Positions 26,396-34,475 of a DNA stretch of 56,796 nucleotides are shown one piece after another. A model generated the notes under the pieces. The model ran no database searches. It was not told the origin of the DNA and saw only the letters and a list, made by a program, of their open reading frames with translations. The position numbers and the translations under genes are program-made. Positions within the stretch are counted from its first letter, which is position 1. Every line of letters starts with the position of its first letter. Where the stretch lies: positions 1 through 56,796 of the forward strand of contig JAFAIM010000094.1 of NCBI GenBank assembly GCA_019236735.1, written 5' to 3'. The DNA comes from Burkholderiaceae bacterium. GTDB lineage: Bacteria > Pseudomonadota > Gammaproteobacteria > Burkholderiales > Burkholderiaceae_F.

Positions 26396-26428
26396 CCGCC
26401 GATTCGGCGGTAGCCGCTTTGCGCGGCT
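26396..26428. other. Two adjacent palindromes between lrp-type gene and fusion gene
   Basis: CCGCCGA-T-TCGGCGG (26396-26410) is a perfect palindrome, followed at once by AGCCGC-TTTGC-GCGGCT (26412-26428). They lie about 45 bp after the regulator's stop. No T tract follows, so they may be a weak terminator, or an operator for the regulator upstream of the fusion gene. Confidence 0.4.
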
Positions 26429-26542
26429 TCCAAGACGGCGTTCCCAAGCGCACCGATTCGCCGCCGTCGCACGCGGTTGTCCATACACTCCTTCCTACAC
26501 GGAACGGCTTACAAGATACTGATTTCATTACGGAGAACTGCA

Positions 26543-28759
26543 ATGACGCCGCGAAGCGCCAGCGCCGATCGCTCGATCCGGCTCGAATCCGAAGTCGCCG
26601 CTCCTAACTACCAACCGATCCCGGTCGTTCTCCAAAGCGGTCGCGGTGAGTGGTTGTTCGACGTTGACGGGCGCCGCTATTTGGACCTGATGAGCGCTTA
26701 CTCGGCGGTCAGCCACGGCCATGCCCATCCGCGCCTGGTCAAGGCGCTCACCGATCAGGCTGCTCAGGTCGCGGTGACTTCGCGCGCCTACTACAGCACG
26801 GTACTCGGCGCGTTCATGGAACACCTGACGGGGTTGTGCGAATTGAGCTCGGGCAAGGGCAAGGCCCTGCCCTCCAGCGGCGGCGCCGAGGCTGTCGAAA
26901 CGGCAATCAAGGCTGCGCGGCGCTGGGGCTATCGGGTCAAGGGAATCGCGTCGGATCGCGCCGAAATCGCAGTCGCTCGCGGCAACTTCCACGGACGCAC
27001 GACAACCATCGTGGGATTCTCGACCGAAGAGTCCTATCGCGCCGACTTCGGCCCGTTCAGCGCGGGCTTTCGCCATTTCGATTTTGGTGACATCGAGTCG
27101 CTGAAGGCCGCAATCAACGAGGACACCTGCGCGGTGCTGCTGGAGCCGATCCAGGGCGAAGCCGGCATCGTTGTGCCGCCGGATGGCTTCCTGCGCGAGG
27201 TTCGTGCGCTCTGCGACGAAAGGCGCGTGCTGATGATCCTCGACGAGATCCAGTCCGGTCTCGGGCGCACCGGTCGCTGGTTCGCCTACCAGCACGAAGG
27301 CATTCGCCCGGATGCCTTGATTCTGGGTAAGGCGCTCGGCGGCGGGCTTCTGCCGGTGAGCTGCGTCGTCGGCATCCCCGAAATGATGGATGTGTTCGAG
27401 CCGGGCAGCCACGGTTCCACATTCGGCGGCAACCCGCTTGCCGCTGCTGTCGGGCTAGAGTCTCTGCGAGTGATCGAGGACGAGGGCCTGGTCGCTCGCA
27501 GCGCCGCACTGGGCGCGCACATGCTTGCCCGGCTGCAGTCAATCGCAAGTCCGCTGATCCGCCAAGTGCGCGGACGCGGCCTGTGGGTCGGTGTCGAGCT
27601 GGAACCCAGCGTCAGCGCCCGCGATGTCGTCGAGCGTCTGGCCGAGTGTGGTGTGCTGACGAAGGACACGCACGGTACGGTGATCCGGTTCGCCCCGCCG
27701 CTGACGATCTCGCGCGACGCGCTGGACTGGGGTATCGACGTGTTCGCCGATACGCTGCGGCAGTTCGAGACCGCGGCCGCGCCGCAAGCGGCGCGGGCGC
27801 CACGGCTGGCGGCTGCGTCCGCCTCGCCCGCCAAGGCCGAGCAGAACCACGCTGCGCGGCTGATGATGAGCGCGCCGGAACACTTCGAGGTCAGTTACCG
27901 GATCAACCCCTGGATGGACCCGGTGCAGTGGAAGAGCTCGGCCGAGCAGCTGCGACGCCAGGCCGATCGTGGCTGGAATTCGCTGAAGGAAACGTATCAG
28001 CGTCTGGGCGCTGATGTGCAGATCCAGTCGTCGCAAGCCGGGCTGCCAGACCTCGTTTTCACCGCCAACGCCGCGGTGGTGCTGGATCGAACCGTCCTTT
28101 TGGCGCGCTTCCGTCACCCCGAGCGGCGTATGGAGCTGACGCACAACCGCGCCTTCTTCGAAGCGCTGCAAGCAAAAGGCTGGATTGACTCGATCGTCGA
28201 AACCCCCGAGGACCTGCATTTCGAGGGGGCGGGCGACGCGATCTGGGATGCAAACCGCAAACTGATGTGGACCGGATGGGGCCAGCGCTCGAGCCGCTCG
28301 ATGCCACAGGTCATCGCTCGGATGTTTTCGGTGCCGACCGTCTCGCTCGAGCTGATCGATCCGCGCTTCTATCACCTGGACACCTGCTTGTGCGTGCTGT
28401 CCGGCGGAGAGATCGTGTATTACCCGGCGGCCTTCTCGCCCGAGTCGCGCCAAGTCATCCGCGATCTGGTCGCGGACGAGCTGCTGATCGAGGCGAGCGC
28501 GCATGACGCCGAGCACCTGGCCGTCAATTCGGTCTGCCTGGGCGACCAGGTCGTGATGTGCCATGCCAGTGAGGAGCTGCGGGCGCAACTTTCCAAGCGC
28601 GGCTATGCGGTGCACGTCGTGCCGCTCGAATCGTTCAACCGGTCAGGCGGATCGGCTTACTGCCTGACGCTGCGGCTGGATCTTTCCAGCCGGCCGGAGG
28701 CAAGCGACCCACGTCCGCTCGCGCGCAGGGGCCGCCCGCAGTTGTTGAAAGCTGCCTGA
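26543..28759 (+). CDS. Fused ornithine aminotransferase and arginine/citrulline hydrolase-like enzyme
   Basis: A 738-residue two-enzyme protein. Residues ~15-410 are a class III PLP aminotransferase like ornithine-delta-aminotransferase (RocD): SSGGAEAVETAIKAAR, LDEIQSG with Asp234, and ILGKALGGG with PLP-binding Lys263. An Ala-rich linker (~411-435) follows. Residues ~440-738 are a guanidino-group-modifying (amidinotransferase/ADI-like) domain: FTANA with Asn509, FEGAGD with Glu561 and Asp565, YHLD with His611, and GGSAYC with Cys707. The second domain would make ornithine from arginine or citrulline, and the first would convert it to glutamate semialdehyde. The ATG at 26543 has GGAGA 7 nt upstream. 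The 189-bp gap and the Lrp-type gene suggest local control. Confidence 0.88.
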   Translation: MTPRSASADRSIRLESEVAAPNYQPIPVVLQSGRGEWLFDVDGRRYLDLMSAYSAVSHGHAHPRLVKALTDQAAQVAVTSRAYYSTVLGAFMEHLTGLCELSSGKGKALPSSGGAEAVETAIKAARRWGYRVKGIASDRAEIAVARGNFHGRTTTIVGFSTEESYRADFGPFSAGFRHFDFGDIESLKAAINEDTCAVLLEPIQGEAGIVVPPDGFLREVRALCDERRVLMILDEIQSGLGRTGRWFAYQHEGIRPDALILGKALGGGLLPVSCVVGIPEMMDVFEPGSHGSTFGGNPLAAAVGLESLRVIEDEGLVARSAALGAHMLARLQSIASPLIRQVRGRGLWVGVELEPSVSARDVVERLAECGVLTKDTHGTVIRFAPPLTISRDALDWGIDVFADTLRQFETAAAPQAARAPRLAAASASPAKAEQNHAARLMMSAPEHFEVSYRINPWMDPVQWKSSAEQLRRQADRGWNSLKETYQRLGADVQIQSSQAGLPDLVFTANAAVVLDRTVLLARFRHPERRMELTHNRAFFEALQAKGWIDSIVETPEDLHFEGAGDAIWDANRKLMWTGWGQRSSRSMPQVIARMFSVPTVSLELIDPRFYHLDTCLCVLSGGEIVYYPAAFSPESRQVIRDLVADELLIEASAHDAEHLAVNSVCLGDQVVMCHASEELRAQLSKRGYAVHVVPLESFNRSGGSAYCLTLRLDLSSRPEASDPRPLARRGRPQLLKAA

Positions 28760-28775
28760 GCCGAAAAACGTCAAC

Positions 28776-28802
28776 AAAGGGGCCCGGTTCACGGGCCCCT
28801 TT
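28776..28802. terminator. Intrinsic bidirectional terminator
   Basis: An 11-bp perfect stem AAAGGGGCCCG/CGGGCCCCTTT with a 5-nt loop lies 16 bp after the fusion gene stop and 20 bp before the stop of the convergent transferase gene. The A and T ends allow it to serve both strands, although the T run is only three bases. Confidence 0.75.
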
Positions 28803-28822
28803 GCATTGCGCGCCTCCCGGGT

Positions 28823-29437
28823 TCACCAGGCGAATTCGAGCGGCACGTGGCCGGGCTGGGCGGCAACCCGCTGCAGCCAAGCGCGGACGGCCGGATAAGC
28901 GTCCAGATCGAAGCCGCCGTCCGCGGCGGCGTGTGTGTAGCCGTACAGAGCGATGTCGGCGATCGAATAGCGACCGCCCGCAAACCAGTCGTGCCGCGTC
29001 AAATGCGCCTGCATCACCCCGAGCGCGGCGTTTCCCCTCGCGTGCCACTCGGAAACGAGGTGGCGCTTCTTCTCCAGCTCCTCCTTGGGAGCGAACGCGA
29101 GCCAGAAGCGGGCCACGGCGATGTATGGTTCGTGGCTGTACTGCTCGAAGAACATCCACTGCAGCACTTCGGCGCGCGGCCAGCGCTCAGACGGCAGCAG
29201 CGCGGTGCCTTCACTCAGGTACCAGAGGATCGCATCCGACTCCGCCAGGCATCGACCGTCCTCGAATTCCAGTAGCGGAACCCGGCCGTTCGGATTCTTC
29301 GCGAGGAATTCCGGTTTTCGTGTCAATCCGTCGAAAAGCCCGTACTCCTTCAGCGCGATTTCGACGCCGAGCTGGCGCGCCGCAAGGCGCACCTTGTAGC
29401 AGTTGCCGGACACCTGCATTTGGTGAAGGACGGGCAT
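28823..29437 (-). CDS. Glutathione S-transferase family protein
   Basis: A 204-residue GST-like protein. The N-terminal thioredoxin fold shows SGNCYKVRLAARQLG, where Cys or Ser would contact glutathione, then NPNGRVPLLEFEDG and LAESDAILWYL. The C-terminal all-alpha domain contains FAGGRYSIADIALYGYTHAA. I chose the ATG at 29437, with AGGAGT a few bases upstream. The specific substrate is unknown. It is convergent with the fusion gene. Confidence 0.88.
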   Translation of the reverse strand: MPVLHQMQVSGNCYKVRLAARQLGVEIALKEYGLFDGLTRKPEFLAKNPNGRVPLLEFEDGRCLAESDAILWYLSEGTALLPSERWPRAEVLQWMFFEQYSHEPYIAVARFWLAFAPKEELEKKRHLVSEWHARGNAALGVMQAHLTRHDWFAGGRYSIADIALYGYTHAAADGGFDLDAYPAVRAWLQRVAAQPGHVPLEFAW

Positions 29438-29526
29438 GCGAGACTCCTGAGGCCCGGGCATTGGCGCAGTAGGGACCGGCCGGGTCGGTTGCCGTCTGGC
29501 ATCCTTATACCTCTCTGGGAGGGGTG

Positions 29527-30528
29527 ATGAAGCGAATTGTCCTGCGCATAGCCGTCTCCGTGCTCGTCTGGGCGTGCGCCGTCGCTGGGTTGATCGCGTT
29601 CGGAACTGCCAAGGCCCCGCCGGTGCTGGACATCGTCACGAAGCCCTTTGCGACGATCGACGACACGGCGCTCCCGCCGCTGCGCGCGTATCGGCCCCGC
29701 GACGGATTGCAGTTGACGTTTCGCGAGTACCCGGCAGGCGGACGGCAGGTCGCAATCCTGATCCACGGATCGGCCGGCAGCAGCGAGGACATGCACCCGC
29801 TGGCTCAGGCGCTCCAGGGTGCCGGCGCCACCGTGTACGTGCCGGACTTGCGCGGACACGGCGCCAACATGCCCCACGGCGATATCGCCTACGACGGACA
29901 ACTCGATGACGACCTGGCCGATCTGGTGGATCAGATGAGACCCCAGCACCCTGGCGCCACGTGGACGCTGCTCGGCTTTTCGTCCGGCGGCGGCTTCGCA
30001 CTGCGGGTCTGTGCGGATGTCCCGTTGGGGCAGGCGTTCGACCGCTACATCCTGGTGTCGCCTTATTTGAAATACAACGCGCCCTCGGTACGAAACACCG
30101 AAGCCCACACTGAGGGGCCCGGCGGACAGCGCCCTTCGGTGACGAGCGCTAGTTGGGCCGCGCCGTACATCGGCCGAATCATCGGGCTGAGCACGCTGAA
30201 TTTTCTCGGGGTTCACGCGTGGGACGGGCTGCCGGTCATCGCGTTTGCCGTCCCGCCGAATGTGCCTTCGGTGACCCGAACCTACTCTTGGCGCCTGCTA
30301 CGAAACTTCGGAGCGCGCCCGGACTACTTGGCAGACATTCGCGCGATCCACCGGCCGACCCATGTCTACGTGGGTGCCGCCGATGAGCTGCTGGTGCCGG
30401 ACAAGCTGAAGGCCGAATTCCAATCGCAACGGCCGGACATCGCCGTATCGATCATTCCCGGCATGGGGCACTCGGACATGATCACCCGGCCGGAGGCCAT
30501 CCGCTTCATCGCAGCGGAGTTCCTCTGA
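29527..30528 (+). CDS. Membrane-anchored alpha/beta hydrolase
   Basis: A 333-residue serine hydrolase with one N-terminal hydrophobic segment (about residues 5-25) that acts as a signal anchor. The catalytic triad is visible: nucleophile in GFSSGG, acid in AADELLV, and His in GMGHSD near the C-terminus. ILIHGSAGSS forms the oxyanion loop. It is probably periplasmic, facing out. It starts at ATG 29527 with GGGAGG just upstream; GTG 29524 is also possible. The substrate is unknown. Confidence 0.85.
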   Translation: MKRIVLRIAVSVLVWACAVAGLIAFGTAKAPPVLDIVTKPFATIDDTALPPLRAYRPRDGLQLTFREYPAGGRQVAILIHGSAGSSEDMHPLAQALQGAGATVYVPDLRGHGANMPHGDIAYDGQLDDDLADLVDQMRPQHPGATWTLLGFSSGGGFALRVCADVPLGQAFDRYILVSPYLKYNAPSVRNTEAHTEGPGGQRPSVTSASWAAPYIGRIIGLSTLNFLGVHAWDGLPVIAFAVPPNVPSVTRTYSWRLLRNFGARPDYLADIRAIHRPTHVYVGAADELLVPDKLKAEFQSQRPDIAVSIIPGMGHSDMITRPEAIRFIAAEFL

Positions 30529-30553
30529 GGTAAATGTCCGAGGACCTGCTACA

Positions 30554-31075
30554 TCAGGGAGATTTGCCGGATTCCCAGTAAATTCCCTGAACGAGAAGGC
30601 TCGGGTCGGATGAGACTTCAATCCTCCTTACTTCGGAACCAATGGGCAATCCACCAGAGCCGCAAAGCGCGCTCGCGCAAGCCGAAAGTTCATTGCTCTT
30701 GATGACCTTGCCATACATGTTCCACGCCATCATCGGCTCGTGAAGTGAAATGCGATCACCGCTGGCGAGGAAAGCGTCTACTTTGATCTTTGCATCGTGA
30801 ACCACTGCGCCGTATGCCTCATCCATAGCCTTATTGTTCTGCAGTGGAATATCGCCTCGCAAAACAAAACATACGAATGTGGACTCGCCTATAACCTTCA
30901 TCGTTTGCTGCGACGTCAATGTCGTTAACTTCCCGGAAAGCAAGACCGGTTGTTGTCGAAGGACGACCAGGTTCGTTTCTCTACCGAGTAGTAAATCGAG
31001 CATTTTGTCCGGACCAGAGTCGCAGCCGCTGACCAGAGCAATCGCCGCCCCAATCAAAAGTCCCCGCATTTGCAT
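30554..31075 (-). CDS. Putative lipoprotein of unknown function
   Basis: A 173-residue product with a lipoprotein signal (MQMRGLLIGAAIALVSGC, cysteine of the lipobox at residue 18). The mature part has no recognised domain; it contains pairs of cysteines near the C-terminus (ACASALCGSGG). Its DNA is visibly richer in A+T than its neighbours, with codons such as AAT, AAA and ATA that are rare elsewhere in the window, which suggests horizontal acquisition. It ends 25 bp from the convergent hydrolase gene. Confidence 0.65.
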   Translation of the reverse strand: MQMRGLLIGAAIALVSGCDSGPDKMLDLLLGRETNLVVLRQQPVLLSGKLTTLTSQQTMKVIGESTFVCFVLRGDIPLQNNKAMDEAYGAVVHDAKIKVDAFLASGDRISLHEPMMAWNMYGKVIKSNELSACASALCGSGGLPIGSEVRRIEVSSDPSLLVQGIYWESGKSP

Positions 31076-31161
31076 GTCCCTTATGCCGCCCGCCGATTAG
31101 GACCATCAATAGGGGCATTCCGCGCAAAACGATCGGAATGCTCCGCTGGAATTCTCATCCG

Positions 31162-31180
31162 ATGTACATATAATGTCCAT
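31162..31180. promoter_or_regulatory. Promoter -10 overlapped by direct repeats (candidate operator)
   Basis: ATGTACAT (31162-31169) and ATGTCCAT (31173-31180) are 7/8 identical and start 11 bp apart, one helical turn. A perfect TATAAT (31169-31174) lies between and across them. This arrangement suits a ribbon-helix-helix repressor that binds its own promoter. It also argues that the downstream gene starts at 31206, not at the ATG at 31173, which would precede the transcription start. Confidence 0.5.
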
Positions 31181-31205
31181 ACACGGTTTGCTTGGGGCAC
31201 TTCCC

Positions 31206-31505
31206 ATGCCATCGGCCATCGAACGCATCGTCGTCCAGACGACACCCCGGGAGAAAAGGGCGATCGCCGCCAAGGCCAAAAGGCTCGCGCTGACGATCTC
31301 CGAGCTGATGCGTCGCGGCGCCTTCGCCTATGAATCCGGTGAGAGGGACGCGGAGCTCGCGGCCCTCGCCAGTGCCGCCAGGATGGCTGCAATCCGATCC
31401 GGCGCAGCGATCGACGATGCGCTTTCCTTCATCGCGGCCAGCAACGATCGAATTGCCGTCATCGAGGCGCAAGCCCGGGTGAAGGGCGCTCGCAAAGCAG
31501 CGTGA
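31206..31505 (+). CDS. Ribbon-helix-helix-like DNA-binding protein
   Basis: A 99-residue protein. Its start IERIVVQTTPREKRAIAAKAKRLALTISELMRRGA fits a ribbon-helix-helix fold: a short beta strand, a helix, a turn and a second helix, similar to MobC/antitoxin-type regulators. The C-terminal part is Ala-rich helical. The direct repeats around its promoter suggest autoregulation. Its stop overlaps the next start (TGATG), so the two genes are translationally coupled. No relaxase or toxin gene is recognised nearby. Confidence 0.7.
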   Translation: MPSAIERIVVQTTPREKRAIAAKAKRLALTISELMRRGAFAYESGERDAELAALASAARMAAIRSGAAIDDALSFIAASNDRIAVIEAQARVKGARKAA

Positions 31506-31699
31506 TGGGCTTGACGGAGAAAATCTGGGACGCGTTGTCGGCGATGGTCAAGCTAGAGGACAAGGTTTCCCGCCAGGCAGAGGCGATGAAAGTGCAGCAG
31601 CAGAAGATCGAGGATCTCACAGGCCGCGTGATCCGTCTGGAAGCGCAACTGGATCTGCTCGTTGGCGCCTCGATCGGCAGGCGCCTGAAGGACACCTGA
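31505..31699 (+). CDS. Short coiled-coil protein
   Basis: A 64-residue protein, MGLTEKIWDAL to RLKDT. Residues ~15-50 are an uninterrupted heptad-rich helix (LEDKVSRQAEAM ... IEDLTGRVIRLEAQLDLL), predicted to form a coiled coil. It is coupled to the ribbon-helix-helix gene by a TGATG overlap and probably partners it. It ends 16 bp from the convergent enoyl-CoA hydratase gene. Function unknown. Confidence 0.6.
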   Translation: MGLTEKIWDALSAMVKLEDKVSRQAEAMKVQQQKIEDLTGRVIRLEAQLDLLVGASIGRRLKDT

Positions 31700-31715
31700 A
31701 TCGTCTGGGCCTATT

Positions 31716-32522
31716 TCACCCCACCCAGCGCGGAGCACGCCGCTCCATGAACGCATCGACCCCTTCCTGCGCAACTTCATCGATCATGTTGCACGCCATC
31801 GTCTGGCCGGCGAGCTGGTAGGCCGCATCGATCCCCATCTCGATCTGCCGGTAGAACAGCTCCTTGCCCAGAGCGATCGCCGAAGCGGGCTTGGCGGTGA
31901 TCCGCGCCGCCAGCTGCGCAATGGCACCGTCCAAATCCGCCAGCGATACGACCTGATTCACGAGTCCGCGCGCGAGCGCCGTGTCGGCGTCGATGAAATC
32001 GCCTGTCACAAGCATTTCGAACGACGCTTTGCGTCCGATGTTGCGGCTCAGCGCCACCGCCGGCGAGGAGCAGAACAGGCCCACGTTGATCCCCGAGACA
32101 GCGAAGCGCGCCTCCTTTGCCGCGACGGCAAGGTCGCACATCGCCACCAGCTGGCAGCCGGCGGCAGTCGCGACGCCGTGCACTCGCGCGATCACCGGTT
32201 GCGGCAAACTCTGGATCTGCCGCATCACGCGCGCGCAGTCCGCAAACAGGCGCTGGTAGTACTCCACGCTCGGGTTGGCACGCATCTGTTTCAAGTCATG
32301 CCCGGCGCAAAACGCCTTGCCTGCGCCCGCGATCACGACCACCCGGGCGGAGCGGTCCGAGGCGATCTGCTCCAATGCCGCAGCAAGCTCCGCCAGCATC
32401 TGTTCCGACAACGCGTTGAATTGCTGGGGGCGGTTCAGCGTCAGGTGCACCACCCCTTCGCTTGCGCGCATGAGCAGGATCGGTTCGGCGGACGTAGCGG
32501 TGGCGGGTTCCGGCGCGTTCAT
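31716..32522 (-). CDS. Enoyl-CoA hydratase/isomerase family protein
   Basis: A 268-residue crotonase-fold protein. The oxyanion-hole regions are AGAGKAFCAGHDLKQM and VHGVATAAGCQLVAMCDLAVA. The usual hydratase glutamates are not clearly conserved (GLFCSSPAVALSRNIGR follows instead of the common GIxPGxGGT/S). It resembles the ECHDC3-like subgroup, so the exact reaction is uncertain. It is transcribed leftwards, 63 bp downstream of the histone-deacetylase-like gene. Confidence 0.88.
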   Translation of the reverse strand: MNAPEPATATSAEPILLMRASEGVVHLTLNRPQQFNALSEQMLAELAAALEQIASDRSARVVVIAGAGKAFCAGHDLKQMRANPSVEYYQRLFADCARVMRQIQSLPQPVIARVHGVATAAGCQLVAMCDLAVAAKEARFAVSGINVGLFCSSPAVALSRNIGRKASFEMLVTGDFIDADTALARGLVNQVVSLADLDGAIAQLAARITAKPASAIALGKELFYRQIEMGIDAAYQLAGQTMACNMIDEVAQEGVDAFMERRAPRWVG

Positions 32523-32585
32523 TTTGGGCTCCTCGCAAACCAGAGTTGGCGGGTCGGGGGGAACTCGGGTACCGTGTTCGCGCGC

Positions 32586-33545
32586 TCACAGCCGCGCCAG
32601 AGTTCGAAGATGGGCAACCACGCTGCGCCCCAGCGCGCTCAGGTTGTAGCCGCCCTCCAGCGACGCCACCAGGTGCCCGTCGCAATGGCCGCCGGCGAGC
32701 TCCATCAGGCGCCTCGTCATGTACGCATAATCGGCTTCGACCAGGGCCATCTGTCCCAAATCGTCCTCGCGATGGGCATCGAACCCGGCCGACACGAAAA
32801 TCATTTGCGGGGCAAACTCCTGCAGCCGCGGCAGCCAGATCTCGTCGACAACCGCCCGAACCTTGCTACCGTCCGTTCCCGCTGGCAGAGGCACGTTCAC
32901 CATGTTTTTCGCGGGATTTTCCGTGCCGCTGTACGGATAGAACGGATGCTGGAAAAAACTGGCCATCAGCACGCGCTCGTCGTCCGAAAAGATCTCCTCG
33001 GTGCCGTTTCCGTGGTGAACGTCGAAGTCGACGATTGCAACTCTCTCCAACCCTCTGGCCTCCAGCGCATGCAACGCACCGATCGCCACGTTGTTCAGCA
33101 GGCAAAATCCCATCGCAGCGGCCGGCCGGGCATGGTGGCCCGGAGGACGCACTGCGCAGAACGCGTTGGCCAGCCTTCCATCGAGCACCCGGTTGGTCGC
33201 CTCCACTACGGCCCCCGCCGCGCGCAGCGCAGCCTGCCAGGTCGAGGGGCACATCGCAGTGTCCGGATCCAGCTGCAAGTATCCCCGCTGCGGCGCCCGC
33301 ACGCGCAGAAGCTCGACATAGCGGGGCGAATGTGCGCGCATCACCGCCTCGAGCGACGCCGCCGGCGCATCGATATGTTCCAGGAAGGGCATCAAGCCGG
33401 ATACGATCAACTGATCCTGGATCGCCGCCAGGCGCGCCGGACACTCGGGGTGCCAAGCACCCATCTCGTGGGCCGCGCACTCGGCGTGGGTGAGGAAACC
33501 GGTCGCCACGGTCGTCGCCGGAATTCGCTTCGCAAAATGGAGCAT
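32586..33545 (-). CDS. Histone deacetylase family (acetoin utilisation/APAH-like) amidohydrolase
   Basis: A 319-residue zinc amidohydrolase of the arginase/deacetylase fold. Characteristic segments are HPECPARL, AVRPPGHHA, GFCLLNNVAIGA, IVDFDVHHGNGTEEIF with the zinc ligands Asp and His, and VSAGFDAHREDD with the third ligand. Bacterial members deacetylate polyamines or acetyl-lysine. The first ATG (33545) is only 2 bp from the divergent moxR start, leaving no room for two promoters. A later start such as the GTG at 33509 (VATGFLTH) is possible. Confidence 0.9.
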   Translation of the reverse strand: MLHFAKRIPATTVATGFLTHAECAAHEMGAWHPECPARLAAIQDQLIVSGLMPFLEHIDAPAASLEAVMRAHSPRYVELLRVRAPQRGYLQLDPDTAMCPSTWQAALRAAGAVVEATNRVLDGRLANAFCAVRPPGHHARPAAAMGFCLLNNVAIGALHALEARGLERVAIVDFDVHHGNGTEEIFSDDERVLMASFFQHPFYPYSGTENPAKNMVNVPLPAGTDGSKVRAVVDEIWLPRLQEFAPQMIFVSAGFDAHREDDLGQMALVEADYAYMTRRLMELAGGHCDGHLVASLEGGYNLSALGRSVVAHLRTLARL

Positions 33546-33547
33546 CC

Positions 33548-34471
33548 ATGTTAGAGAAAATTCGGGATTGCGCCAGCCGCATCGCGGCGATCATCGTCGG
33601 CAAGGATCGCCAGATCCGCCAGAGCTTGACCTGCCTGCTGGCGGGAGGCCATCTGCTGATCGAGGACGCTCCCGGCGTAGGCAAGACGACCCTGGCACAT
33701 GCAATTTCGATGTCGCTCGGGCTGCCGTTCCGCAGGATCCAGTTCACCAGCGACCTGCTGCCTTCTGATGTGATCGGCGTATCGGTGTACGACCGCAACA
33801 GCGGGCAATTCGTGTTCCACCCGGGCCCCGTTTTCTCGGAAGTGCTGCTGGCCGACGAGATCAACCGGGCCAGCCCCAAGACCCAGAGTGCGCTGCTCGA
33901 GGCGATGGAGGAAAGCCAGGTTTCGGTCGACGGGTTGGCCCGCCCGCTGCCGCAGCCGTTTTTCGTCATCGCGACGCAAAACCCGCTGCACCAGGTCGGC
34001 ACCTTTCCGCTACCGGAGTCGCAACTGGACCGGTTCCTGATGTGCATCTCTCTCGGATACCCCGACCGCGCAGCCGAGCGGGAACTGCTGGCGGGCGAGT
34101 CGCGGCGCGACATGCTGAAGTCCGTGCATGCGGTCGCACGCAGCACCGACCTGCTCGCTGCCCAGCAGGAGGTCAAGAAGGTGTTTTGCTCCGATGCGCT
34201 GCTCGACTACGTGCAAGCGCTGCTGGCGTATACGCGTAGCTCGAGCAAGTTCTCCGAGGGGCTGAGCCCGCGCGGTGGCCTCGCGTTGCTGTCAGCGGCG
34301 CGCGCCTGGGCCTGGCTGGATGCGCGCAACCACGTAATCCCGGAGGACATCCAGAACGTGCTGCCGTCGGTAGCGAGCCATCGCGTGCGCGCGGCGGCAC
34401 ACGACGGCACAAAAGCGCTGCACGGACGCGACCTGGCCGCCCATTTGCTGGAAGCGGTGGCGGTACCATGA
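33548..34471 (+). CDS. MoxR-family AAA+ ATPase
   Basis: A 307-residue chaperone-type ATPase. Walker A is EDAPGVGKTTLA, Walker B LLADEINRASPKTQ, sensor 1 IATQNP, and the family block LPESQLDRFL is present. MoxR proteins are thought to mature protein complexes together with VWA- or DUF58-containing partners. Here the DUF58 gene starts 4 bp downstream and a transglutaminase follows, the common moxR-DUF58-tgpA operon. GGAG lies 6 nt upstream of the ATG. Confidence 0.93.
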   Translation: MLEKIRDCASRIAAIIVGKDRQIRQSLTCLLAGGHLLIEDAPGVGKTTLAHAISMSLGLPFRRIQFTSDLLPSDVIGVSVYDRNSGQFVFHPGPVFSEVLLADEINRASPKTQSALLEAMEESQVSVDGLARPLPQPFFVIATQNPLHQVGTFPLPESQLDRFLMCISLGYPDRAAERELLAGESRRDMLKSVHAVARSTDLLAAQQEVKKVFCSDALLDYVQALLAYTRSSSKFSEGLSPRGGLALLSAARAWAWLDARNHVIPEDIQNVLPSVASHRVRAAAHDGTKALHGRDLAAHLLEAVAVP

Positions 34472-34475
34472 GACG

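Noticed and set aside
31173-31205. Upstream ATG as start of the ribbon-helix-helix gene
   Set aside because: It overlaps the perfect TATAAT, so it would precede the expected transcription start; the ATG at 31206 is more likely.
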